NCBI RefSeq assembly: GCF_000308755.1
Contig: NZ_BAGF01000040.1
Location: 124,001-188,000, forward strand
Reading direction: 5' to 3'
DNA: 64,000 bases
Source of the DNA: Nocardia pneumoniae NBRC 100136
Lineage (GTDB): Bacteria; Actinomycetota; Actinomycetes; Mycobacteriales; Mycobacteriaceae
In this document: positions 25,860 through 35,259 of the stretch, piece after piece
Numbering within the stretch: position 1 is the first letter of the stretch
Layout of the letters: every line of letters begins with the position of its first letter
Notes under the pieces: generated by a model
The model's input: only the letters and a program-made list of their open reading frames with translations
Databases searched by the model: none
What the model was told of the DNA's origin: nothing
Made by a program: the position numbers and the translations under genes

Positions 25860-25860
25860 A
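25778..25860 (+). promoter_or_regulatory. Promoter and 82-nt leader shared with the gene at 48848
   Basis: TAGCGTTGGCG, fitting the TANNNT -10 pattern, lies exactly 82 bases before an ATGAAACGAAGT start. The gene at 48848 has the same TAGCGTTGGCG and the same start at the same distance, with scattered identity between. Confidence 0.55.
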
Positions 25861-27065
25861 TGAAACGAAGTACCTACGGGCGCTCGTCTCTCGCGGCGGT
25901 GCTGCTGAGCGTGTCGGTGCTCGCTGTCGGCTCGACCGGCGTCGGTGCGAACGCGGCGCCGCAGGAGCGGCCGACCGAGCAGACGCTCGCGGACTACATC
26001 GCGGCCGGTCGCAAGGCCGCGCCGGTCGCCGACTCGGGCAGCGCGGGCACCGGCTCGGCGTGCACCTCGGGCAGCGGCGCGGGATCCGGCAACGGTTCCG
26101 GAGACTGCTACGGCGGGTCCGGCAGCAGCTCCGGGTCCTCCGGCGGATACGCCAGTGACACCGTGGGTTATGGCCCGCCGATGACGTCGTGGCTGGCCGC
26201 GTTCGGTTACGGGCTGACGCATCCGGACGTCGCCCCGCCCGGCGCCAACGACTGGAACTGCAAGCCGACGGCCGAGCATCCGCGCCCCGTGGTCATGGTG
26301 CACGGCACCTGGATGAACGCCTACAACGGCTTCGCGTACATGGGCCAGCCGATCAAGGACGCGGGCTTCTGCACGTTCACGTTCAACTACGGCCGGTCCG
26401 ATCTCCTCGAAGGAGGCGGTCTCGGCTCGGTGCTCCCCGGCGTGATGGGCACCGGCTATATCCAGGATTCGGCCAAGCAGCTGGCCACGTTCGTCGACCG
26501 GGTGCTGGCCGCGACCGGCGCGTCCGAAGTGGACATCGTCGCCCATTCCCAGGGTGGTTCGATGTCGAACTGGTACACCAAGTTCGAGGGTGGCGCCGCC
26601 AAGGTGAAGAACCTGGTCACCTACGGCGCCACCCACCACGGCACCAGCCTGATCGGGATCGGCGCGCTGGGCCGGGCGATCAACAACTTCGGTATCGACA
26701 TCCTCGGCTTCATCGAGATCTTCGTCGGCCACGCGGGCATCCAGCAGACGGTCGGCTCGGACTTCGTCAACAAGCTCAACGAGAACGGCGACACCATTCC
26801 CGGTGTCGACTACACCATTGTCGGCACCCGCTACGACGAGATCACCAACCCCTACGACCTGACCTTCCTGAAGGCGGCGCCTGGCGTGTCGGTGCAGAAC
26901 ATCACCCTGCAGGACGGATGCGACCAGGACGTGTCCGACCACCTCACCATGATGTACTCGCCGCGCGCGCTGTCCATCGCGCTGCGCGCGCTGGATCCGG
27001 CTGGTCACCCGAACCTGGAGTGCACCTTCAACCCGTGGCTGATCGGCGGTGGCGGCTCGCTCTGA
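25860..27065 (+). CDS. Secreted lipase (class 2-type alpha/beta hydrolase) with Gly/Ser linker
   Basis: 401 residues. Signal peptide SLAAVLLSVSVLAVGSTGVGANA, then a linker of about 60 residues with SGSGAGSGNGSGD and GSGSSSGSSGG, then the hydrolase: VVMVHGTWMNAYNGFAYM (oxyanion), AHSQGG (Ser230), TRYDEITNPYD (acid) and SDHLTMMYSP (His). The Cys pairs around NWNCKP-like, GFCTF and DGCDQD suggest disulfides. It acts outside on acyl esters. It shares its promoter and first codons with the mycolyltransferase gene at 48848. Confidence 0.88.
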   Translation: MKRSTYGRSSLAAVLLSVSVLAVGSTGVGANAAPQERPTEQTLADYIAAGRKAAPVADSGSAGTGSACTSGSGAGSGNGSGDCYGGSGSSSGSSGGYASDTVGYGPPMTSWLAAFGYGLTHPDVAPPGANDWNCKPTAEHPRPVVMVHGTWMNAYNGFAYMGQPIKDAGFCTFTFNYGRSDLLEGGGLGSVLPGVMGTGYIQDSAKQLATFVDRVLAATGASEVDIVAHSQGGSMSNWYTKFEGGAAKVKNLVTYGATHHGTSLIGIGALGRAINNFGIDILGFIEIFVGHAGIQQTVGSDFVNKLNENGDTIPGVDYTIVGTRYDEITNPYDLTFLKAAPGVSVQNITLQDGCDQDVSDHLTMMYSPRALSIALRALDPAGHPNLECTFNPWLIGGGGSL

Positions 27066-27221
27066 TCACCCGATAGAGCTGCCTTTGTCGCGCGGCGCGC
27101 ATGTGCCCGACTTCGCGCCCGCTCGACGGAGGCACGGCCGCCTCGCGCTCGCTGCTCGCCGGACAGGATCCCCTCGAACCCGCCCCTGTCCCGGCGCGCA
27201 CATCCCGGCGCGCGGCGGTGA

Positions 27222-27260
27222 GCCCACCGAGCGGACCTTCGCACCCACCGCTCGGTGGGC
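27222..27260 (+). terminator. Perfect 13-bp hairpin downstream of the lipase
   Basis: GCCCACCGAGCGG and CCGCTCGGTGGGC flank a 13-base loop, 157 bases past the lipase stop. There is no T-run, so it may be a weak terminator or a protein site. Confidence 0.5.
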
Positions 27261-27379
27261 ACCGGGATGTCGACCCCGTCAACGCGGCCGAACCTGCCCG
27301 GTCACCTCCTGACGTCGATGGGAGGATCGTGCAAGCGCACGCGAGCATTGTTCTATCGTTTCCGCAGGTCAGGGTGCTT

Positions 27380-27416
27380 GAATCAATCGTCCGTAGCCAC
27401 TACACCCGATTGATTC
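27380..27416 (+). promoter_or_regulatory. Long palindromic operator before the SDR/AraC cluster
   Basis: GAATCAATCG (27380-27389) and CGATTGATTC (27407-27416) are perfect inverted copies separated by 17 bp. A third half-like GAATCA overlaps the SDR start codon. This is a likely binding site for the AraC regulator two genes downstream or for another repressor. Confidence 0.65.
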
Positions 27417-27432
27417 GAAAGGGCGTTGAATC

Positions 27433-28194
27433 ATGACCCGCCGTCTGCACCGAACTGTCGCACTGGTCACCGGAGCTTCCAGCGGTATCGGTCGTGCGAC
27501 CGCGTTGGAGCTTGCCCGCCACGGTGCGGCGGTGGCCGTGGTCGGCAGGCGGGAGGACCGGCTGGCCGATCTGGCCGCGGAGATCACCGGCGCGGGTGGC
27601 CGTGCCTTGGTCGTGCCCGCTGACGTCACCGATCCGACTGCCGCCGCGGAGGCGGTCGACAAGACGGTCGCGGGCCTGGGCCAGTTGGACATCCTGGTCA
27701 ACAACGCTGGCCTCATGCTGCTCGGACCCGCCCCGGGCGCGGATCTGGAGGACTGGCGGCGCATGGTCGACATCAATCTCATGGGCCTGATGTATTGCAC
27801 CCACGCTGCTGTTCCGTACTTGGTCGAGGCCGCTGCTCAGGAACCGCGTCGGGTCGCCGACATCGTCAACATCGGCTCGCTCGCCGGTCGTGGCGCGTTC
27901 GCCATGTCGGCGGTGTACTGCGCCACCAAGTTCGGGGTCGGCGCGTTCAGCGAGGCGCTGCGCCAGGAACTGGCACGCCAGCACGTACGCGTGTCCGTGG
28001 TAGAGCCCGGAAGCGTCGACACCGAACTGCGCGACCACAACGATCCCGCCGTTCAACAGCAGATCGCCGCCGCCTTCGGCAGCATCGACCGGCTCCAGAG
28101 CCAGGACATCGCCGATACCGTCGGCTATATAGTCACCCGCCCTCGACACGTGGCCGTCGGCGAGCTGCTCGTACGTCCCACCGAGCAGATCTGA
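27433..28194 (+). CDS. Short-chain dehydrogenase/reductase
   Basis: 253 residues of the classical SDR fold: VALVTGASSGIGRATALELAR (split here) binds NAD(P), ILVNNAGLMLLGP is the structural NNAG motif, and the active site is Ser in IGSLAGRG plus YCATK. It converts a hydroxyl and a carbonyl on an unknown substrate. AAAGGG lies ten bases before the ATG. It leads a cluster with a DUF4345 protein, an AraC regulator and an F420-type enzyme. Confidence 0.9.
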   Translation: MTRRLHRTVALVTGASSGIGRATALELARHGAAVAVVGRREDRLADLAAEITGAGGRALVVPADVTDPTAAAEAVDKTVAGLGQLDILVNNAGLMLLGPAPGADLEDWRRMVDINLMGLMYCTHAAVPYLVEAAAQEPRRVADIVNIGSLAGRGAFAMSAVYCATKFGVGAFSEALRQELARQHVRVSVVEPGSVDTELRDHNDPAVQQQIAAAFGSIDRLQSQDIADTVGYIVTRPRHVAVGELLVRPTEQI

Positions 28195-28227
28195 ATACCA
28201 CCAACCGACTCCGCCGCGAGAGGATCA

Positions 28228-28644
28228 ATGATGAATCAGCATGGGTTCACGCTGGCTGCTGCCGACACATCGTTCACTGCGTCCAACATCACCGTCATGG
28301 TGTGTCTGCTGCTGACGGCGGCCATAATCGTCGCCGGAGCCGGTCTGCAGCTGGTACAGGGAGCCAGCGGGGGCGATGCGACCGCAGACCACATCCACCG
28401 CTTCATGGCAGGGGTCTACATCGGCTGGGCACCCATGTTCCTCTGGGCGGGGATCACCATCCGCGATCACGAAAACGGTCCGCTGATCTATCTGTTGGCC
28501 GTGCCGATCTTTCTCGGGTTCGCCGGGCGGGTGCTCTCCCTGGCCCGGAAAGGCCTTCCCATCCGGCCGGCGGAATTCCTCTCCTTCGCCGCCCTGGAAT
28601 TTGTCCTCGGATGCGTCATCGTCATCGCACACGCGCTGGGATGA
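28228..28644 (+). CDS. DUF4345-type membrane protein
   Basis: 138 residues with four membrane helices: VMVCLLLTAAIIVAGAGLQL, the segment after DHIHRFMAGVYIGWAPMF, LIYLLAVPIFLGFAGRVL and FLSFAALEFVLGCVIVIA. The HRFMAGVYIGW and KGLPIRPAEF segments agree with DUF4345. Role unknown. GAGAGGA precedes the first of two adjacent ATG codons. It starts 33 bp after the SDR and so is probably co-transcribed. Confidence 0.75.
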   Translation: MMNQHGFTLAAADTSFTASNITVMVCLLLTAAIIVAGAGLQLVQGASGGDATADHIHRFMAGVYIGWAPMFLWAGITIRDHENGPLIYLLAVPIFLGFAGRVLSLARKGLPIRPAEFLSFAALEFVLGCVIVIAHALG

Positions 28645-28703
28645 GCGAGGGGCAACGCGCTCTACCTGGGAATTGTTCATCCCGGCGCACTAAACTCCGG
28701 CTC

Positions 28704-29606
28704 ATGCTGCTCGACGAGCTCTGCGTGTTGCTGGCCCGCCACGCACGAGACGACGGGGCAACGACTATCCAGGACCTGCTGGTCGGGCGGGAGGAGTCGG
28801 TACTGCCCGCACCACCGTCCATGGCCGGTACACGCATGACGCTGATCGCCCAGGGCGCGAAACGCCTCGCGTACGGCGAGCAGGTGTACGACCACCGTGC
28901 CGGGCAGTACCTGGTGGCCTCCACCGCCGTACCGCTCGAGTGTCGTTTCCTCGAAGCCACCCCGGAACGGCCGGTGTTGGGACTGTGCCTGTTGCTGCAG
29001 CCCTCGCAGGTCGCCGAGATGCTCTTGCAGGCAGGCGCAGGCACCTTGCCGGACAACGACACCGCGGCTCCCGCTGTCGCCTTCAGCGTCGCGTCGCAGG
29101 AACTGCTCGACGCCGCCGTGCGACTGGTCCGCCTGCTCGACCAGCCGCGTGATCGGGACGTGCTCGCACCGCTGATCAAGCGGGAGATTGTGTGGCGATT
29201 GCTCACCAGCGAGCACGGCGCGGTCGTCCGCCGGATCGGCCTGTCCGACCCCAGACTCTCGCCGATCGCCAAAGCCGTGCAATGGATCCGGGAAAACTAT
29301 CGAGAGCCGTTCCAGGTGCAGGACCTGGCCCAGCTCACCGGCATGAGCTCCTCCGCCTTCCACCGGAATTTCCAGGCCGTCACCCGCACGACGCCCATCC
29401 AGTACCAGAAAAAGATCAGACTCAACCAGGCCCGGCTTCTCCTGGCGGCAAACCCCAAAGACGTCGCCAATATCGGATACCTCGTCGGATACGACAGCCC
29501 GTCGCAGTTCAGCCGAGAATACCGCCGCCTTTTCGGCGCACCCCCCAGCCAGGACGCGATCATCTTCGCCACACGCAGCGCCGACGAAAACCCCCTCACC
29601 GGATAG
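28704..29606 (+). CDS. AraC-family regulator
   Basis: 300 residues. The N-domain (AGTRMTLIAQGAKRLAYGEQ, YLVASTAVPLECRFLEATP) is the AraC_N type. The C-terminal double HTH is seen in VQDLAQLTGMSSSAFHRNFQ and ANIGYLVGYDSPSQFSREYR. A -10 TAAACT lies seven bases before the ATG at 28704, suggesting a leaderless start and separate expression. Regulators of this group often control a neighbouring SDR, here the gene at 27433. Confidence 0.9.
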   Translation: MLLDELCVLLARHARDDGATTIQDLLVGREESVLPAPPSMAGTRMTLIAQGAKRLAYGEQVYDHRAGQYLVASTAVPLECRFLEATPERPVLGLCLLLQPSQVAEMLLQAGAGTLPDNDTAAPAVAFSVASQELLDAAVRLVRLLDQPRDRDVLAPLIKREIVWRLLTSEHGAVVRRIGLSDPRLSPIAKAVQWIRENYREPFQVQDLAQLTGMSSSAFHRNFQAVTRTTPIQYQKKIRLNQARLLLAANPKDVANIGYLVGYDSPSQFSREYRRLFGAPPSQDAIIFATRSADENPLTG

Positions 29607-29615
29607 GTCACGGAT

Positions 29616-29996
29616 ATGGACAACCCCTTCGGCCCGGTAGGCGCAGCACGCTACGTACTGCTGACCAGTTTCAAAAAGGACGGGTCACCGGTCGCGAGCC
29701 CTGTGTGGGCCGCACTCGGCGACGGCAAGCTGTACGTCGCGTCCAACGCCGACTCCTGGAAGATAAAACGCATCCGCCGCAACCCAGCTGTCACCTTGCA
29801 ACCGTGCAGCCTCCGAGGCAAAGCGCACGGCGAAATCGTCAACGCCACCGCCGTCGTGCTCGACCAAGCCAGCAGCGACGCGGCACGCCGTCTGATCCGG
29901 CGACGCTACGGGATTCAGGGCTGGATCGCCACGCTCGGCAGCTGGTTGCGGCGCGGCCGCAGCGACACCATCGGCATCGAGATCACCGCAGCCTGA
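29616..29996 (+). CDS. PPOX-class F420-dependent enzyme
   Basis: 126 residues. YVLLTSFKKDGSPVASPVW, LYVASNADSWKIKRIRRNPAV and VTLQPCSLRGK are typical of the small split-barrel F420/FMN reductases annotated as PPOX class F420-dependent oxidoreductases. It begins nine bases after the AraC stop and is probably co-transcribed. A similar but distinct PPOX protein is at 2986. Confidence 0.85.
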   Translation: MDNPFGPVGAARYVLLTSFKKDGSPVASPVWAALGDGKLYVASNADSWKIKRIRRNPAVTLQPCSLRGKAHGEIVNATAVVLDQASSDAARRLIRRRYGIQGWIATLGSWLRRGRSDTIGIEITAA

Positions 29997-30376
29997 CCCC
30001 GCGCAGTTTCTTGTGCCGCGTCCCCAGCAGGACCGGGTCGATTCGTGAGGTGCCCAGTGCCCAGACCCATCGAACCAGGAAGGTGCGCGTCTTCCGCTTG
30101 GGAGTGTCGGGTGAGTTGCCGGTGGAAGCCGGGCTGACACAGTGCAATACGGCCCCTTCCGCGATCCGGTGCCCACGCGGCTGGGCGCGCGCTGAAGCGT
30201 TGCGCACTCGGCGTTGCATCAGCAGAGCGGCGCGGCCGAGTGGACAGGTGAGCCGCTGCCGCATGTCCATCGAACAGCGGATACTCCCGGCGATATCGCT
30301 GAACCGCGTTTACTTCCCCCGGGTTCATGGATGATGATCCCGATGGGTCGACGGCGGCTGGAATGTCGAGGCTGGT
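29997..30376 (+). other. Intergenic region before the EACC1 module, holding repeat copy 1
   Basis: No gene is supported. The left part is the dispersed repeat copy at 30010-30088. The rest has no clear signal beyond the expected promoter of the EACC1 gene. Confidence 0.5.
30010..30088 (+). repeat. Dispersed repeat, copy 1
   Basis: CTTGTGCCGCG followed by CCCCAG, then TCGATTCGTGAGGT and CCAGACCCATCGAACC, matches 48678-48748 over about 70 bases with one 7-9 base gap. Both copies are intergenic and in the same orientation. Confidence 0.7.
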
Positions 30377-30763
30377 ATGGAACTGATCATCGCGGTGACA
30401 TCGGACGATATCGATGAATTGCGTTCTCTGGAAGAGGAATTGGTCGATGTCGACGAACTGCGCGGTGCAGTTCGGCGTCAGGCGGCCCCGCTCGGTGAAG
30501 GTGAACTCGGCGCGGTGGAGGAGGTGCTCATCGTCGCATTGGGCCAAGGTGGTGCGGCAGCTGTCGCCGGCGCATTGGTCACCGCGGTCGTCGCTTGGAT
30601 ACGCACGCGACCCGCATCGGTGGTGGTGAAGATGACCGGTGCGGACGGATCCGCTCTGGAGGTGGACGCCCGGAACATGAGGGGGCTGTCGCCAGAGCAG
30701 GTGATGCAGCTTTCCAGCGACTTGGCAACGCGATTGGATCCTGGTCGCGACCCTGGCCGATGA
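30377..30763 (+). CDS. Effector-associated constant component EACC1
   Basis: 128 residues. The pattern of an N-terminal beta/alpha part, a Gly/Ala-rich hydrophobic segment (VALGQGGAAAVAGALVTAVVAWI), then PASVVVKMTGADGSALEVDA is that of EACC1, a small constant partner of variable effector genes in actinobacterial conflict systems. Its stop overlaps the start of the caspase-STAND gene (ATGA), the standard arrangement. It may couple the sensor or effector to the membrane (inference). Confidence 0.8.
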   Translation: MELIIAVTSDDIDELRSLEEELVDVDELRGAVRRQAAPLGEGELGAVEEVLIVALGQGGAAAVAGALVTAVVAWIRTRPASVVVKMTGADGSALEVDARNMRGLSPEQVMQLSSDLATRLDPGRDPGR

Positions 30764-33700
30764 CCGACCCGCGCGGACTCGCGGCTGAGGGTGCCCGTGT
30801 CCTGCTGGTGGGCACCGGGCACCACTCGGGAACCGAATTGCCCTCGATTCCTGCGATACCGAGGTCGGTAGACGCGTTGGCAGCTGCGCTTGTCGATCGG
30901 TGCGGCGCGAATCCGGATGCGATTCGCGTTCTTCATGATCCCGCCGACCCGACAGAATTCGGCTCCGCTGTCACCGAGGCGGCAAGAGAGGCGACCAGCG
31001 TGCTGTTCGTCTACTTCACCGGGCACGGTCTGATCGGTCCGGATCGAGAGCTGTACCTCGCGACCACGAGCACCATCAGCCTGGTCGACGAACTCACCTA
31101 TCGAGCACTGTCCTACGCGACTGTGCGCGAGGAGGTGAGGAGGTCGAAGGCTCCGACAACGGTGGTCGTACTGGATTGCTGCTTCGCGGGGCGAGCGAGT
31201 GGTGCCCCCAGTGCGACCGCCGCTGATCCATTCATCGCGACCGCGGTGCGCGGCGCCTACGTGATGTCCGCGGCGGCGCGCAGCGAGGCCGCCTTGGCGA
31301 AGCCCGGCGACACGTACACGGGATTCACGGGAGAACTGTTACGGCTGCTCGAGACCGGAGATCCGACGCGTCGACCATGGTTGAGCCTGGCCGACGTCTA
31401 CGAATGCCTCGATCGGCGGCTGCCGCAGCGCGGATATCCGCGCCCGCGACAGTTCGCCAGCGACTCGTCGGCTCAGTTGATCCTCGCACCGAACGTCGGT
31501 CTTGCGTCCGGCGCCGGAAAGGGCGGTGACAAGCCGCCACCTGTGGTGGCGGATGACGGCACGATCTGCCCCTATCGCGGATTGGAGCCGTACGAATCCG
31601 GCGACGCACGCTATTTCTTCGGACGTTCCGATGCGATCGACGAGGTAGTCGAGTCCATCGGCCGAAAAGTCGACGAGGGCGGCCCGCTGATGGTGCTCGG
31701 TCCCTCCGGGTCCGGAAAGTCCTCTCTGCTGCGCGCCGGCGTCGTCCCGAGGCTCGGGAAGGGGGTGCTGCCAGGATCGAGCGGCTGGCGGGTGCGGCTG
31801 TTCACACCGGATGAGCAGCCCCTGGCGCAGTTGGCCGCAGCGCTGGGGCTCGACGGAAACACTGAGCCACCCAGCGTTGCCGATCTGGTAGCCGCGGCAC
31901 GAAATAGCCGTGGCCACGACAGCCGCACCATGTTGATCGTCGATCAGTTCGAAGAACTCTTCACCACCTCGAAGGAAGGCGAACGACGGGACTTCATCGT
32001 TGCGCTGTGCTCGGCGGCCGCGAAAGAAGGTGCCGGCGACAATGCGGTGGTCGTCCTCGTGTTGCGCGCCGACTTCTACAATCACTGCCTGGGGTATCCA
32101 GGACTGGTCACCGCTCTCCGTACGAGCACCAGCCTGGTGGTACCGATGACCGATGCCGAGCTGACCGAGGCGATCGAAAAGCCTGCCGAGGCCGAGGGTT
32201 TGATGGTGCAGCCCGAGCTGGTCGGCGTAGTGCTGCGTGAGTTGCGCGCCAACGACACCGAGCTGAACCCCGCCGGTGCCCTGCCCTTGCTGTCTTACGC
32301 GCTGATGCTGACGTGGGGCCGCCGCAGCGGGAAGAAGCTGACTGTGGCCGGATACGACGCCGAGGGCGGCATCCGGACGGCGATCAGCCGGCGGGCCGAG
32401 GAGATCTACGAAGCGCTGGATCCGGAAGCGCGCGAAGTCGCCCGGCGAGTGCTTCCTCTCATGGTCAATGTAGGTACCTCCGCCGACCACACCAGGGCCA
32501 AAGTGCCGCTGACCAGGTTCCAGCAAGGCGGCCCGGCCCGTGCTGTGCTGGACGCCTTCGCTCGAGCGCGGTTGGTGACCATAGACGCCGACAATGCCAC
32601 GCTCGCTCATGAGGCGTTGCTGCGGGCATGGCCCCGATTGGGCAAATGGATCGACAGCGATCGAATGGACCTTGTTCGCGGGCAGCAGATCCGAGACGCG
32701 AGCCTGCGATGGGAGTTGCTGGACTTCGATCCGGGAGCGCTGTACCGGGGCCGAGCCCTGACAGAGGCGCAGCTCTGGCGCGACGCTGACACACGCGGCC
32801 GAGAAATGACCGAGCTGGAGCGACGGTTTCTCGATGCCAGCTCCGCCGACGAGCATGAGCAGGCGCGCCGGAAGCGCGCGCAACGGGAGCGCGAACGCCT
32901 GCAGAACCGCAGACTGCGACGGTCGAACCGCTGGTTGAAAGTAGCGGCGGCGGTGCTGGTGATCGTTTCGATGGTCGCCGCGAGCGCCGGGGGAATCGCG
33001 GTCGATCGGACACAGGAATCACAGGCGTACGCAACCGAACTCCAGGAGCAGCTGCGAGTCGCAGCAACGCGGTTGCTCGTCTCGCAGGCCGATTCGGTAC
33101 GTGCCACCGATCCGCGGCGGGCGCTTCAGCTCGGAATTGCCGCCTACCGCATCGAGAGTGATGCGGTAACTCGTGCGAGCCTGGCCGACGCGATCATGAC
33201 CACATCGCTCATGGGAGCCATGCTCGGGCGGCCGATCGGGTTCTCCGGCGACGGCACCCGAGCGCTCACTGTCTGGAGCGGCATGAGCGGTGACGACAGA
33301 AACAGGGTCATGTCTTGGCCGCTCGGCGGTCCGGCACCGGCACACGCGGACGGCGAATGGGAACTCGTCGGGACCGAGCAACTTACCGAAACAGCACTCA
33401 GTTCAGATGGCCGTGTTCTCGTCACCGCAGAGGCGCACGGCGGGTTGCGGATATGGGATCTCACCGACCCCAGGCACGGCCGCCCGATCGGTCCGGAGTT
33501 CGGCGACGATGAACCGACCGAGGCGGCCGCACTGAGTTCGGACGGTTCGCGCCTGGTGACCGGGACCAGGAAGGGGATGGTGAGCTACTGGGATCTCAGC
33601 GACCCCACCAGGCCGCGGCGGCTCGGCGATCCGGTGCCGGTCGACGCGCCTGTGCAACACCTGACCCTGCGCTCCGACGACCGCCTGCTGCTGGTCGGGG

Positions 33701-35259
33701 TAGGCAACGATCCGCCGCGGGTGTTCCAGGTCCCGACGGTGGGGCGGCTACAGATGTTGACCACTATCCCGCTGTCGCTGCAGCGCCCGTACAACGACCT
33801 TCTCGATCCGAACCAGGTCACCGGCATCGACATCAGCGCTGACGGTCGGCTCGCGGCGATATGCGCGACAGGGGGCTGTCAACCGTGGGATATATCCGAT
33901 CCTGCGCGCCCGGCGCCGCTCGGTGGCCCGCTTGCCGGAGCATCCGCTGCGACCTTCAGCCCGGACAGTTCGATTTTGGCTGTGCACGCCGGTAAGGGCG
34001 CTGTCGAACTATGGGACGTAACAGGAACGGTACTGAAGCGAACGGGGACCACTCCCGCCGGAAGCGAAGTCGGGGACCTGCTATTCGCGCCGGATGGACA
34101 GCGACTGGTAGTCCGAGAAACGTGGCAGCGCTCGACGCTGTGGACGATGCGACCACTGCAATGGGCGGTGGCGCGACAGGCTGAGTCGGCTGTGGGAGCG
34201 TCAGGCAAGGCATTGGCTTCGGCCGGGCTCTGGGTGGCGACCAACGGACCTGCGAATCAGGTCCTTCTGTGGACCACAACCGGAGAACCGCTCGCAACGT
34301 TGAACACCGGCGCCGAGGACGGAGTTACTGCGCTCGCAGCCGACGAAAGCGGCACACTGCTGGCCATCGGCGGAGGGCGCCCACCTGACAGTGCGGTGAT
34401 CGAGATTTGGAATGTCGCAGACCCGCGGCATCCGTCGCGTCTGGCGACACCACGTGGCGGAACCCTCCGGAGGATCACCGGTCTGACGTTCACGACCGAC
34501 GGCGCCCGACTGCTGGTGTCCGACCCCGAGTATGTCGTGGAATGGGACATCAGCACAGCCGAACTCGCCATTACGATGGGCAACCCTTGGCCGTACTACC
34601 ACCGTCCGATCGCTGTCAGCCTGCCGGCACGCGCGATGGCGCGCATCAAAGCAACAGACCTGGTAGGCGAGAGTCCCATCGGGGGCCAGATCGAGTTGTG
34701 GCCTGCGGACGGGGTCGGCCCGATCGCAGGCAGCGGCGCCTACGAACTATCTGGTCCTGGTTCCGAAGGGTCAGTTGTCGCGTTCGACCCGGCAGGTCGA
34801 ACCCTGGCCGTCGGAGGAATGGATGGCACATTGACCCTGTGGGAACCGCTACGCGACGATAAATACCGGCGCTACGCGCACAGGCGCAGCCTGCCGATGC
34901 CCGCGCACACATCTCCCGTGTCAGCGATCGGCTTCGACCCCGATGGCCGGATCGCGATGACTGCCGGATTCGACGGCACGCTGTCGGCGTGGTTCATCAG
35001 CGACAACGGACCGCTTCGGCTGGGCGGCTCGATCCAAGCTCACAACGGTGAGATCACACGCCTCGCGTTCAGCGCGGATAGCCGGACGCTGTACACCATC
35101 GGCGCAGACAGCACCCTCCAGCGCTGGGATCTCAGCCGCCTTGTCGACCTGCTCGACAACCCGACTTCTCTCGCATGTCAGCTGGCAGGTGGAGGAATGG
35201 ATCGCGAAACGTGGAACACGTTCGTGGTCAACCAGCCATACCGTGAGACCTGTAACTGA
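30760..35259 (+). CDS. Caspase-nSTAND NTPase-TM-WD40 giant protein
   Basis: 1499 residues. Residues ~12-245 are a caspase-like peptidase with YFTGHG (His89) and LDCCFAG (Cys141 as nucleophile). From ~270 (CPYRGLEPYESGDARYFFGR) comes an nSTAND1 NTPase with Walker A GPSGSGKSS (Lys320) and Walker B MLIVDQFEEL (Asp395). A membrane helix lies at ~727-748, then WD40-type blades from ~810 to ~1480 (VWSG, RIWDLTDP, SYWDLSDP, ELWDVTG, EIWNVADP, TLWEP, RWDLSRL). The C-terminal QPYRETC tail is usual. The ATG at 30760 is coupled to EACC1. Thought to be a threat-sensing, protease-activating conflict system. Confidence 0.9.
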   Translation: MTDPRGLAAEGARVLLVGTGHHSGTELPSIPAIPRSVDALAAALVDRCGANPDAIRVLHDPADPTEFGSAVTEAAREATSVLFVYFTGHGLIGPDRELYLATTSTISLVDELTYRALSYATVREEVRRSKAPTTVVVLDCCFAGRASGAPSATAADPFIATAVRGAYVMSAAARSEAALAKPGDTYTGFTGELLRLLETGDPTRRPWLSLADVYECLDRRLPQRGYPRPRQFASDSSAQLILAPNVGLASGAGKGGDKPPPVVADDGTICPYRGLEPYESGDARYFFGRSDAIDEVVESIGRKVDEGGPLMVLGPSGSGKSSLLRAGVVPRLGKGVLPGSSGWRVRLFTPDEQPLAQLAAALGLDGNTEPPSVADLVAAARNSRGHDSRTMLIVDQFEELFTTSKEGERRDFIVALCSAAAKEGAGDNAVVVLVLRADFYNHCLGYPGLVTALRTSTSLVVPMTDAELTEAIEKPAEAEGLMVQPELVGVVLRELRANDTELNPAGALPLLSYALMLTWGRRSGKKLTVAGYDAEGGIRTAISRRAEEIYEALDPEAREVARRVLPLMVNVGTSADHTRAKVPLTRFQQGGPARAVLDAFARARLVTIDADNATLAHEALLRAWPRLGKWIDSDRMDLVRGQQIRDASLRWELLDFDPGALYRGRALTEAQLWRDADTRGREMTELERRFLDASSADEHEQARRKRAQRERERLQNRRLRRSNRWLKVAAAVLVIVSMVAASAGGIAVDRTQESQAYATELQEQLRVAATRLLVSQADSVRATDPRRALQLGIAAYRIESDAVTRASLADAIMTTSLMGAMLGRPIGFSGDGTRALTVWSGMSGDDRNRVMSWPLGGPAPAHADGEWELVGTEQLTETALSSDGRVLVTAEAHGGLRIWDLTDPRHGRPIGPEFGDDEPTEAAALSSDGSRLVTGTRKGMVSYWDLSDPTRPRRLGDPVPVDAPVQHLTLRSDDRLLLVGVGNDPPRVFQVPTVGRLQMLTTIPLSLQRPYNDLLDPNQVTGIDISADGRLAAICATGGCQPWDISDPARPAPLGGPLAGASAATFSPDSSILAVHAGKGAVELWDVTGTVLKRTGTTPAGSEVGDLLFAPDGQRLVVRETWQRSTLWTMRPLQWAVARQAESAVGASGKALASAGLWVATNGPANQVLLWTTTGEPLATLNTGAEDGVTALAADESGTLLAIGGGRPPDSAVIEIWNVADPRHPSRLATPRGGTLRRITGLTFTTDGARLLVSDPEYVVEWDISTAELAITMGNPWPYYHRPIAVSLPARAMARIKATDLVGESPIGGQIELWPADGVGPIAGSGAYELSGPGSEGSVVAFDPAGRTLAVGGMDGTLTLWEPLRDDKYRRYAHRRSLPMPAHTSPVSAIGFDPDGRIAMTAGFDGTLSAWFISDNGPLRLGGSIQAHNGEITRLAFSADSRTLYTIGADSTLQRWDLSRLVDLLDNPTSLACQLAGGGMDRETWNTFVVNQPYRETCN

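Larger units (their letters stand above)
27066..27432 (+). other. Intergenic region with hairpin and operator
   Basis: No gene is supported. It contains a perfect 13-bp hairpin (27222-27260) and the palindromic operator at 27380-27416. Confidence 0.6.
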
